NCBI RefSeq assembly: GCF_936928535.1
Contig: NZ_CAKZHY010000029.1
Location: 1-34,791, forward strand
DNA from: an uncultured Bradyrhizobium sp.
Lineage (GTDB): Bacteria; Pseudomonadota; Alphaproteobacteria; Rhizobiales; Xanthobacteraceae
Direction: 5' to 3'
Length of the DNA stretch: 34,791 nt
Part shown: piece after piece, positions 1 through 7,378 of the stretch
How the letters are laid out: every line of letters begins with the position of its first letter
How positions within the stretch are numbered: position 1 is the stretch's first letter
Position numbers and translations under genes: made by a program
The notes under the pieces: generated by a model
Databases searched by the model: none
What the model saw: only the letters and a program-made list of their open reading frames with translations
Told to the model about the DNA's origin: nothing

Positions 1-54
1 ATGCACTGATTTGGGAATCCCAAGTCGATTCAGACTAACCCCATCCCGCTTTAG
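1..54 (+). repeat. left copy of a 54-bp terminal inverted repeat
   Basis: Bases 1-54 are an exact reverse complement of 34737-34790. The copy holds a small palindrome, TTGGGA-A-TCCCAA (11-23), and two GANTC sites, GAATC (14-18) and GATTC (27-31), the target of the alphaproteobacterial CcrM methylase. Its inner end covers the TAA stop of the AraC gene (51-53), and identity to the right copy is lost straight after base 54. It may be a copy of an interspersed Bradyrhizobium-type intergenic repeat at which an assembly broke. A transposon end is less likely, since no transposase is encoded in the window. Confidence 0.85.
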
Positions 55-1037
55 ATCGGGGCGACGCGCTCTCCGGTCGTCTGCGAGGTCACCCCACCGA
101 GCGTCTCTGACGGCCGCTCCCCGAACATCGCCAGATAATACTGCGCGAACCGGCCGAGCTCATAAAACCCCTGCTCCATCGCGACGGCGGACACGGTGGT
201 CGAGCCAGGCGCGCTTTCGCGCAGGATGGAATGCACCGTGCAAAGACGCTTGTGCCTGAGGAAGCTGACCGGGCCGAGGCCGAACACCTCCTGAAAGGCG
301 CGATGCAAGGTGCGCCGCGACACGCCCAGTGCGGCGCAGATCTCCGACACATGCAACGGGCGGTTGCCCGTTGTCCCGAGATAATCCTCGACCCTGCGGA
401 TCAGCCGCCGCGCTGACGGCAGCCAGCCCCTGTCATCGGGAGGAAGCGACGACATGACGTTGATCGCCATACATTCGGCGATCGACCGTCGCCAGTATTC
501 GGCGGTCGATGGCGTCAGGCCCAACCCGTTGATGCGCAGATGGGACATGATGCCGACAAGACGACACGTCGCAATCGCGCCATTGGCGGTATCCGCCCTG
601 AAATGACCACGGCTGCGCCAGGTATCGGGATCACTGAGCCTCGCTTCGCCGCCGAAAAGAGATGCAACGTCATTGAGATTGAGGCGCATTGCAGCGTAGG
701 CGGATGCTCCGTGAAAAACGCCGTCGTGCTCGAGCAGCGGCGGAATGACGAGCACATCGTTCAACTGCATGTCGAACGACCAGTGCGCGACGCGTTCCTC
801 GGCCGCGAGCAGCATCCCGATGATCAGCTTGTCGTCGCTGGCGACACGCTGCGTGCGCATGCCGACGTTGAAGGTGCCGATGCTGAGCGAGAAGTCGCCG
901 ATGCCGACATGGGATAACGTCCCGCGCAGCCGCCCGCGACCCAGCTGCATCACATCGACATGCGACCCGTGAACGGCCTGCTGAAGTCCCTCAAAACCGT
1001 CCAGGTTTCGCGAATCAACCAGAAGGAATTGCCCCAT
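51..1037 (-). CDS. AraC-family transcriptional regulator
   Basis: A 328-residue protein with the usual AraC layout. The first ~200 residues form an effector-binding region of the AraC-binding-like type. The last ~100 (about 212-308) hold the double helix-turn-helix, with the first recognition helix in LHVSEICAALGVSRRTLHRAF and the second near VSAVAMEQGFYELGRFAQYY, followed by the family signature FGERPSETL. It is transcribed away from the FGE operon across a ~490-bp gap, the usual arrangement for a regulator of the neighbouring operon, but control of that operon is inferred. The effector is unknown. The gene is complete, and its stop codon lies inside the left inverted repeat. Confidence 0.9.
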   Translation of the reverse strand: MGQFLLVDSRNLDGFEGLQQAVHGSHVDVMQLGRGRLRGTLSHVGIGDFSLSIGTFNVGMRTQRVASDDKLIIGMLLAAEERVAHWSFDMQLNDVLVIPPLLEHDGVFHGASAYAAMRLNLNDVASLFGGEARLSDPDTWRSRGHFRADTANGAIATCRLVGIMSHLRINGLGLTPSTAEYWRRSIAECMAINVMSSLPPDDRGWLPSARRLIRRVEDYLGTTGNRPLHVSEICAALGVSRRTLHRAFQEVFGLGPVSFLRHKRLCTVHSILRESAPGSTTVSAVAMEQGFYELGRFAQYYLAMFGERPSETLGGVTSQTTGERVAPI

Positions 1038-1529
1038 GGCTGTACCCTGTTACTGAAGCGCGACAATTCTGGGGCAGGCAGCAACGGCCTACCACCATAA
1101 CGCGAAGCCGTGCAACAAAGGGATTCCGCGTTTTAATGAAAATCAAAACTGCATTTGACGACAGGTAAGCAGCAGTTCGCGCTGCAGATTCAGCGATTTT
1201 CCTAGATGGGTCATTCAGTCTCACCCACTCCTGACAAATACTGGCACAATCTGCACATCACAGCTTGCCAATCTTCAGATACCTTTTTCAACCTTAGCGA
1301 TATCAGGCAACAGCGCTCTGCTGGCAGAGTGCACACGGCGGAGATGTGCCGTGTGCTGGAATGCGTGCGCGCACAGGAAAGGGATGTTGACGCAATGACG
1401 CGCCTTCGTCTCGCCAAGCGCCAAAAAAAGGGGACCAGATAATGCGTCCAATTTATCGGGGAATCTGCCGTCGTCCGTCGAAGGACTTGCCGTAGCGTCC
1501 GGTGGAATACGCGTATTGGAGTGTCCACC
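1038..1529. other. divergent intergenic region between AraC gene and FGE operon
   Basis: This ~490-bp stretch lies between two divergent genes and should hold both promoters. I see no convincing coding sequence: short open frames here have neither a recognisable product nor a ribosome site. Its one clear structural feature is the perfect dyad at 1331-1356, listed separately. The segment 1120-1320 is less GC-rich than the coding sequence on either side, as expected for a promoter region. I could not assign -35/-10 boxes with confidence. Confidence 0.6.
1331..1356. promoter_or_regulatory. 9-bp perfect dyad, possible operator or hairpin
   Basis: GCACACGGC (1331-1339) and GCCGTGTGC (1348-1356) form a perfect inverted repeat around an 8-base spacer. 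It lies ~175 bp upstream of the FGE start in the regulator/operon gap and has no T-run, so it is not a typical terminator. It could be a protein-binding dyad. AraC proteins more often bind direct repeats, so the cognate protein is uncertain. Confidence 0.35.
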
Positions 1530-2543
1530 ATGCTGCGCGCCGATCTGGATCACTGCGAATGGTTGCCGGATGATGCGAAGACCGGCGAGATGGTCTTCAT
1601 TCCGGGCGGGACCTTCCGCATGGGGTCGGACCATCACTATCCCGAGGAGGCGCCGAGCCATCGCGTCTCCGTCGACGGCTTCTGGATGGATCGCACGCCT
1701 GTGACGAACAGGCAGTTCAAGCAATTCGTCAACGCAACAGGCCATGTCACCGAGGCGCAAATCGTTCCCGATGCAAAGGACTACCCTGGCGCGCTGAAGG
1801 AGATGCTCTACGCGGGCTCGCTGGTGTTCTCACCGCTGCCTGTTATCACCGATCTAAGCGACTGGAGCCAATGGTGGTCGTTCACGCGTGGTGCCAGCTG
1901 GCGCCATCCCTATGGCCCCGGCAGCAATATCAAAGATCTCGACGATCATCCGGTCGTTCACGTCTCCTACAGCGATGCAGCAGCCTATGCCCGCTGGGCC
2001 GGCAAGGACTTGCCGACAGAGGCGGAATGGGAGTTCGCCGCGCGCGGCGGCCTTGACGGTGAAGAGTTCGCGTGGGGCGACGCACTGATGCCCGGCGGCA
2101 AGCACATGGCCAATGTCTGGCAGGGCAATTTCCCTGTCCAGAATCTCGGCGAGGATGGGTTCGAGCGTACCTCGCCGGTCATGGCCTTCCCGCCGAACGG
2201 CTACGGCCTCTACGACATGATCGGCAACGTCTGGGAATGGACGTCCGACTGGTGGTCGGCGAGGCACGCAGCCGACACCACAAAGCCCTGCTGTATCCCA
2301 AATAATCCGCGCGGCGGCATCGAGGACGCCAGCTATGGCCCTCGCCTCCCCGATATCAGGATTCCCCGCAAAGTCCTGAAGGGCGGCTCGCATTTATGCG
2401 CACCCAATTATTGCCGCCGCTACCGGCCGGCCGCACGGCATGCCGAGCCGGTTGACACCTCGACCAGCCATGTCGGCTTCCGATGCGTCGCACGCATGCC
2501 TTTCAACATTCACCACAAGCCAAAAGGATCAGCCGCAACATAA
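1530..2543 (+). CDS. formylglycine-generating enzyme (SUMF1/FGE family)
   Basis: A 337-residue protein of the FGE-sulfatase family. FGE oxidises the active-site cysteine of sulfatases to C-alpha-formylglycine in the cytoplasm. The N-terminal signature (MVFIPGGTFRMGSD), the central WAGKDLPTEAEWEFAARGG and GLYDMIGNVWEWTSDWW blocks and the C-terminal GGSHLCAPNYCRRYRPAAR and SHVGFRC blocks are all present. Both catalytic cysteines are kept (C290 and C295 from this start), with the five-residue spacing known for copper-dependent FGEs, so the enzyme looks active. ATG 1530 is preferred because GGAG (1518-1521) lies 8 bases upstream; an in-frame GTG at 1521 would overlap that site. There is no signal peptide. 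The next gene, 24 bases on, is a sulfatase with the matching CTAGR motif, though truncated. Confidence 0.93.
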   Translation: MLRADLDHCEWLPDDAKTGEMVFIPGGTFRMGSDHHYPEEAPSHRVSVDGFWMDRTPVTNRQFKQFVNATGHVTEAQIVPDAKDYPGALKEMLYAGSLVFSPLPVITDLSDWSQWWSFTRGASWRHPYGPGSNIKDLDDHPVVHVSYSDAAAYARWAGKDLPTEAEWEFAARGGLDGEEFAWGDALMPGGKHMANVWQGNFPVQNLGEDGFERTSPVMAFPPNGYGLYDMIGNVWEWTSDWWSARHAADTTKPCCIPNNPRGGIEDASYGPRLPDIRIPRKVLKGGSHLCAPNYCRRYRPAARHAEPVDTSTSHVGFRCVARMPFNIHHKPKGSAAT

Positions 2544-2567
2544 TCTGCTACAATAAGGGAGTATCGC

Positions 2568-3590
2568 ATGAGCAGCGAGTTGGAGAACAACAACAACCAG
2601 TCCGAGGCTGACAAGTCGATCAATCGCCGGAATCTCCTGCTAGGAACGTCTTCTATCGTCGCTGCAGCGACGCTGACGTCCGAGGCGCTGGCCCAAGTGC
2701 AGAACGCTTCGCCGGGCCCGGCTGCAAGCTCCGCCCCCACCCCCGGCGGCAGAAAGCCAAACATCCTCGTTATCTTCGGTGACGACATCGGCCAGACCAA
2801 TGTCTCTGCCTATTCCTTCGGCCTGATGGGCTATCGCACCCCGAACATCGACCGCCTCGCCAAGGAAGGCATGATGTTCACCGACTACTATGCCGAGCAA
2901 AGCTGCACGGCCGGGCGATCATGCTTCATCACCGGCCAATGCACTTTGCGCACGGGATTGTCCAAGGTCGGCATTCCCGGTGCGACGGTCGGCCTGCAGG
3001 CCCGCGACGTGACCATCGCCGAACTGCTCAAGCCGCTGGGCTACGCGACGGGCCAGTTCGGCAAGAACCATCTCGGCGATCGCAACGAGTATCTGCCGAC
3101 CGTCCATGGCTTCGATGAGTTCTGTGGCAATCTGTACCACCTCAACGCCGAAGAAGACCCGGAGAATCGGTTCTATCCGCGCGATCCCGGCTTCCTGGAG
3201 AAATTCGGCCCGCGTGGCGTCCTGCGCTGCAAGGCCACCGATCGCGACGATCCGACCGAGCATCCGCGCTTCGGCCGCGTTGGCAAACAGACTATCGAGG
3301 ATACCGGTCCCTTGACAAAGAAGCGGATGGAGACGGTCGACGACGAGACGTCCTCAGCTGCCATCGATTTCATCAACCGGCAGGTCCAGACGAGCACGCC
3401 GTTCTTCTGCTGGTTCAATTCCACCCGCATGCACTTCCGCACCCATGTGCGGCCCGAGCATCGCGACAAGCCCGGACTGACCTCGCGCACGGAATATGCC
3501 GATGGCATGATCGAGCACGATGCAACCGTCGGCACGGTCCTCAAGACTCTCGACGATCTCGGCATCACGAACGACACGGTCGTACGGTGA
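2568..3590 (+). pseudogene. type I sulfatase, C-terminally truncated, Tat signal
   Basis: Encodes 340 residues, against roughly 500-550 usual for this arylsulfatase family. The N-terminus has a Tat signal (INRRNLLLG, arginines 20-21, then a hydrophobic stretch ending ALAQ), so it should fold in the cytoplasm and be exported. The alkaline-phosphatase-like core starts with metal-binding DD (72-73) and carries the formylglycine motif C113-T-A-G-R117 within CTAGRSCFITG, the substrate of the FGE just upstream. The reading frame stops after NDTVVR. In intact relatives this position is followed at once by the Y/F-T-DNG metal-ligand motif and the whole C-terminal domain. Nothing downstream continues it: the next start is 13 bases away. 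An internal deletion that kept a terminal stop codon is the simplest reading. It is probably inactive, though a short product could still be made and matured. The ribosome site GGGAG precedes ATG 2568. Confidence 0.8.
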
Positions 3591-3603
3591 CGACCGACCG
3601 AGG

Positions 3604-3690
3604 ATGGCCGTCATGAGCGGCTTCGACATCTTCGCCTGGATCGTGCTGGTGATCCTGATTGCCAGCGCGATCGGGATGGTCGCGTCTGCC
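3604..3690 (+). pseudogene. 5' remnant of a DUF3302 (YiaW-like) membrane protein
   Basis: Starting at ATG 3604 or, better, ATG 3613 (GAGG upstream), the frame reads MSGFDIFAWIVLVILIASAIGMV, the typical first transmembrane helix of DUF3302 proteins, small inner-membrane proteins of ~100-120 residues. After about GMVASA the similarity ends and the frame runs into the remnant of the next gene. The conserved middle and C-terminal helix are missing. Family knowledge: DUF3302 genes such as E. coli yiaW sit beside an HlyD-type adaptor gene (yiaV), and that is what follows here in damaged form. Assigned from the short helix plus context. Confidence 0.55.
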
Positions 3691-3805
3691 CGCCGGCAGC
3701 ACCGGAACGGCCGCGATCTACACCGACCACGTCAAGCCGATCCACGTCGTCCGCCGTGTGATCCTGCGCCGGCTCGCAATCCTGAACTACGTCAATCCGT
3801 TTTGA
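3680..3805 (+). pseudogene. 3' remnant of an HlyD-family membrane fusion protein
   Basis: In a different frame from the DUF3302 start, bases 3680-3805 read LPAGSTGTAAIYTDH, then VKPIHVVRRVILRRLAILNYVNPF and a stop. This resembles the C-terminal end of YiaV/EmrA-like HlyD adaptors, where a GxxGTAAIYTDH segment is followed by a basic amphipathic tail. The first ~300 residues (signal anchor, biotinyl-lipoyl hairpin, barrel) are absent. A single deletion from within DUF3302 to near the end of hlyD explains both remnants; the junction falls around 3680-3700. The stop (3803-3805) overlaps the ribosome site of the following DUF1254 gene. Confidence 0.55.
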
Positions 3806-3817
3806 GGGAGAAATGGC

Positions 3818-4834
3818 ATGAAACGAGTCTCTCTGATCGTATTGATTGCTCTGCTGGGAACTTCACCGGCTGGAGCCCAGTCTTCCGTCGCCGTGACGGT
3901 CGACAATTTCGCGCGTGCCGAGACTGACCTCTACATGAACCGCACGGTAAAGGATGCCGGGATCGGCAAATTTCTTCATATTCGCGCACCTGTCGACATC
4001 GACCATCAAATGGTCATCCGCATGAACCGCGACACGCTCTATTCGAACGCTGTGTTCGATCTCGCGGCGGGGCCAGTAACCATCACGATGCCCGACGCGG
4101 GCAAGCGCTTCATGTCAATGCAGATCATCAACGAAGACCACTACGTGCCGGCCGTCTTCTATGGGCCGGGATCTCGGACGCTGACCGCGGAAACCGTCGG
4201 GACGCGCTACGTCTCCGTCGCGATCAGGACGCTGGTTGATCCAGCTGACCCGAAAGACCTCGATCAGGTCCATGCCTTGCAAGATGCAATCAAGGCTGAG
4301 CAGTCGACTTCCGGACAATTCGAGACCCCGAACTGGGATCAGGCAAGTCAGAAGCAGGTGCGAGATGCGTTGCTGGCGCTCGCAGCCCACACCAATGGAT
4401 TCAAGAACGCGTTTGGCCCCAAGGGCGAGGTCGATCCCGTCAGGCATTTGATCGGTACCGCCGCCGGCTGGGGCGGCAATCCGGACAGGGACGCAAGCTA
4501 TCTCAGCTACGCGCCTCCGGAGAATGACAGCGGCGCGGTTTACAGGCTTGTCGTCCCCGCCGATGTCCCCGTCGACGCATTCTGGTCGATCAGCGTCTAC
4601 AACCGCGAAGGCTACTTCCCGAAGAACGACCTCGGCGCGTACTCGCTCAACAACATCACGGCAAAAAAATCGGCCGACGGATCGGTCGCGGTCCAGTTCG
4701 GCGGATGCGATGGCAAGACCCCGAATTGCCTGCCGGTGACAAAAGGCTGGAACTACACGGTGCGGCTCTATCGGCCCCGCGAAGAGATCCTGAACGGAAA
4801 GTGGACATTCCCTGAGCCGCAGCCGGCAAGCTGA
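3818..4834 (+). CDS. exported DUF1254/DUF1214 protein (short form)
   Basis: A 338-residue protein with a Sec signal peptide (MKRVSLIVLIALLGTSPAGAQ), so probably periplasmic. A DUF1254 domain (about 35-140, with MNRDTLYSNAVFDLAAGPVTI) is followed by a C-terminal DUF1214 domain (about 235-325, with VYRLVVPADVPVDAFWSISVYN and YTVRLYRPREEILNGKW). Members usually carry both domains, and no biochemical function is established that I know of. ATG 3818 lies 7 bases after GAGGGAG. The gene is followed 23 bases on by a longer paralogue, so the pair probably arose by duplication and may form a heteromeric unit. Confidence 0.88.
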   Translation: MKRVSLIVLIALLGTSPAGAQSSVAVTVDNFARAETDLYMNRTVKDAGIGKFLHIRAPVDIDHQMVIRMNRDTLYSNAVFDLAAGPVTITMPDAGKRFMSMQIINEDHYVPAVFYGPGSRTLTAETVGTRYVSVAIRTLVDPADPKDLDQVHALQDAIKAEQSTSGQFETPNWDQASQKQVRDALLALAAHTNGFKNAFGPKGEVDPVRHLIGTAAGWGGNPDRDASYLSYAPPENDSGAVYRLVVPADVPVDAFWSISVYNREGYFPKNDLGAYSLNNITAKKSADGSVAVQFGGCDGKTPNCLPVTKGWNYTVRLYRPREEILNGKWTFPEPQPAS

Positions 4835-4857
4835 GTGATGAGCCAATGGAGATCGCG

Positions 4858-6285
4858 ATGAGACACGCAATCGCTGGCGCCCTTGCGCTGATGCTGACGA
4901 CGGCAGGCGCCCGGGCGCAGGCCCCCTCTCCGGACGACCTTGCGGCCCGCCAGGTCCATCGCCGCGCGGTCGAGGCGATGATCTGGGCGATGCCTGCGGT
5001 GAACACCGATCTGATGCTTCAGGCCATGCTCGGAAGCACCAAGGCCAAGGTCAACGAGATCCTCTACTGGTCGAAGCCCGTGAACTGGAAGAACCAGACG
5101 CTGACGCCCAATCCGGACTCGATCTACTTCATGTCGTTCTGGAACGTGACGGATGGGCCGATCGTGATCGAGATCCCGCCGGCCCAGGGCGGCTCCATTG
5201 CCGGAAATATCGTGACCGCCTGGCAGATGCCGCTGGAGGACGCCGGCCCCGAAGGTGCCGACAAGGGCCAGGGCGGCAAGTATCTGATCCTGCCGCCCGG
5301 CTACAAGGGCGAGGTGCCCGCAGGCTACATCCCGCTTCAGTCAGACACCTTCAGCGGCTTCGCGCTGCTGCGGTCCAATCTCGCCAGCCATGCCGACGCC
5401 GACGTCGCCAAATCGGTCGGCTATGGCAAGCGGATCAAGATCTATCCCCTGTCGAGTGCGAACGCACCGCCGCCCACCAATTTCACCGATGCCTATGACG
5501 TCCTGTACGACTCCACCATTCGATACGATTCCAGCTTCTATCGCAGCCTCGACCATGTCGTGCAGAGCGAACCCTGGCTCGATCGCGACCGCGCGATGAT
5601 CGACCAGCTACGGTCGATAGGCATCGAAAAGGGCAAGCCTTTCGATCCGGATCCGAAGACAGTCGCGCTGCTGGACCAGGCGGCAAGCGAGGGCCACGCG
5701 ATCCTGGCGCAGATCTATGACGCAGGATTTCCACCCATCAATCCAGGCATCCGCTGGTTCCCGGCAGCGATAGCGGAGATGGTGAAAGCGGCAAGCGGTG
5801 GATATTCCGATCCGAACTCATATCCGGTCGATGCGCGTGGCGTGACCTACACGCTCGGTTTCACCGGCATCAAGCGGCTCGGCGCCACCCAGTACTATCT
5901 GATGGCGAACAAGGACAAGGATGGCCAGCCGTTCGACGGCAACGTGACCTATCGCCTGACCGTGCCGGCCAATGCGCCGGTCCGCAATTACTGGTCGGCG
6001 ACCGTCTATGACCGCGAGACGCATGCGCTGGTGCGCAACATGCCCAGCGCCAGCCGCGCCTCGATCAGCCCGGGCCTCCAGAAGAATGCCGATGGCTCGG
6101 TCGACATCTATTTCGGACCGAAGGCGCCCGATGGCCAGGAGGCCAATTGGGTTCCGACTGACCCCGCCCGCAAATTCGAATTGCTGTTCAGGCTTTATGG
6201 GCCGGAGAAGCCGCTGTTCGATCACAGCTGGAAACTGCCCGATGTCGAGCGGACGGCCACGACGGTTGGAGGGGCGACGAAGTAA
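4858..6285 (+). CDS. exported DUF1254/DUF1214 protein (long form)
   Basis: A 475-residue paralogue of the preceding protein. The signal peptide MRHAIAGALALMLTTAGARAQA predicts periplasmic location. DUF1254 spans about 60-190 (NPDSIYFMSFWNVTDGPIVIEIPP) and DUF1214 about 345-455 (VTYRLTVPANAPVRNYWSATVYDRE, and FELLFRLYGPEKPLFDHSWKLPD). ATG 4858 is chosen because GGAG (4848-4851) sits 6 bases upstream; an in-frame ATG at 4846 overlaps that ribosome site and adds MEIA. The bulk of the extra length lies between the two domains. The function is unknown. Its place next to an outer-membrane channel gene suggests work in the cell envelope. Confidence 0.88.
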   Translation: MRHAIAGALALMLTTAGARAQAPSPDDLAARQVHRRAVEAMIWAMPAVNTDLMLQAMLGSTKAKVNEILYWSKPVNWKNQTLTPNPDSIYFMSFWNVTDGPIVIEIPPAQGGSIAGNIVTAWQMPLEDAGPEGADKGQGGKYLILPPGYKGEVPAGYIPLQSDTFSGFALLRSNLASHADADVAKSVGYGKRIKIYPLSSANAPPPTNFTDAYDVLYDSTIRYDSSFYRSLDHVVQSEPWLDRDRAMIDQLRSIGIEKGKPFDPDPKTVALLDQAASEGHAILAQIYDAGFPPINPGIRWFPAAIAEMVKAASGGYSDPNSYPVDARGVTYTLGFTGIKRLGATQYYLMANKDKDGQPFDGNVTYRLTVPANAPVRNYWSATVYDRETHALVRNMPSASRASISPGLQKNADGSVDIYFGPKAPDGQEANWVPTDPARKFELLFRLYGPEKPLFDHSWKLPDVERTATTVGGATK

Positions 6286-6340
6286 CGGCGCCGCGCGAGT
6301 TGTTCGGGTGGACGATACGGCGGGACCAAGGAGACGTGAC

Positions 6341-7357
6341 ATGACGGGACAATCTCGAACGGCAGCCCTCGCAACCGCACTGGCGATGACGAGCCTTGCC
6401 GCCCAGCCTGCTCTCGCCGATTCCGGCGGTGTCAGCTTCTGGCTTCCGGGCATCTTCGGCAGCCTTGCCGCCGTGCCGGTGACGCCGGGATGGGCCTATT
6501 CGACGATCTACATCCATCTCAACGAGAAAGCCGGCGGCGGGCAGAACTTCGTCACCAGCGGCGGCATTCCGGGCTCAGTGACCGCCGGCCTCAACGCGCA
6601 CGCCGACGTGCTGGTGCAGGGCCTGACCTACACCTCGCCGATGCCGGTCCTCGGCGGCCAGGCCGCGTTCACCCTGTTAGCCGCGCCCGGCAATATCGGC
6701 GTCGGCATCGACGCGACGCTGACCGGTCCAAGGGGCAACACCATCTCGGGCAGCGCGTCCGACAACCGCACCACCCTGACCGACCTGTTCTACCAGGGCA
6801 CGCTGAAGTGGAACCAGGGCGTCCACAACGAGATGGTCTACGTCACCGGCAACATTCCGAGCGGCACCTATGACTCGACCCGCCTCGCCAATTTGAGTTT
6901 CGGTTTCCCTGCCATCGATGCCGGCGCCGGCTATACCTATCTCGATCTGACGACCGGGCACGAATTCTCCGTCGTCAGCGGCTTCACCTACAATTTCATG
7001 AATGGCGCGCTGCAGTACCAGAACGGCGTCGACTTTCACGTCGACTGGGCCGCCTCGCAGTTCATCACCAAGACCATTCATGTCGGCCTCGCCGGCTATT
7101 ACTTCCAGCAGCTCACGGACGACAGCGGATCGGGTGCCAAGCTCGGCGGCTTCCGCGGCATGTCGGTCGGCATTGGCCCTCAGATCGGCTTCATCATCCC
7201 GATGAACAATGGCTACCAGGGCTACCTCAACCTCAGGGCCTACACGGATCTCGAGACCGAGAATCGCCCCAAGAGCTGGACCGGCTGGGTCACCTTCTCG
7301 CTCTCGCCGGCCGCGCCGGAGCCGGCATCGGCGAAGCCAACCGTCAGGAAATACTAG
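6341..7357 (+). CDS. MetA-pathway phenol-degradation-type outer membrane protein
   Basis: A 338-residue protein with a cleavable signal (MTGQSRTAALATALAMTSLAAQPALA). The rest reads as an outer-membrane beta-barrel: alternating aromatic and small residues, many Gly/Asn/Asp turns and no hydrophobic helices. It resembles the 'phenol MetA degradation'/SphA-like transporter family (PF13557), shown by GWAYSTIYIHLNEKAGG near the N-terminus and GGFRGMSVGIGPQIGFIIPM and GYLNLRAYTDLETENRPKSW near the end. The family is thought to form channels for hydrophobic or aromatic compounds, but the substrate here is unknown. AAGGAG (6328-6333) lies 7 bases before ATG 6341. An open frame extends further upstream but overlaps the DUF1254 gene and has no ribosome site. 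Confidence 0.82.
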   Translation: MTGQSRTAALATALAMTSLAAQPALADSGGVSFWLPGIFGSLAAVPVTPGWAYSTIYIHLNEKAGGGQNFVTSGGIPGSVTAGLNAHADVLVQGLTYTSPMPVLGGQAAFTLLAAPGNIGVGIDATLTGPRGNTISGSASDNRTTLTDLFYQGTLKWNQGVHNEMVYVTGNIPSGTYDSTRLANLSFGFPAIDAGAGYTYLDLTTGHEFSVVSGFTYNFMNGALQYQNGVDFHVDWAASQFITKTIHVGLAGYYFQQLTDDSGSGAKLGGFRGMSVGIGPQIGFIIPMNNGYQGYLNLRAYTDLETENRPKSWTGWVTFSLSPAAPEPASAKPTVRKY

Positions 7358-7378
7358 GAGAGCGCTGATGGAGCTCCA

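Noticed and set aside
1242..1255. Sigma-54-like promoter (TGGCAC followed by TGCA)
   Set aside because: The GG and GC elements are 10 bases apart instead of the required 12, and no enhancer-binding regulator is nearby.
1206..1442. 78-codon open frame in the AraC/FGE gap
   Set aside because: No ribosome site, no recognisable sequence features, and it overlaps the probable promoter region.
5972..6340. Upstream extension of the MetA-type barrel gene
   Set aside because: It overlaps the DUF1254 gene in another frame. AAGGAG and a proper signal peptide mark ATG 6341.
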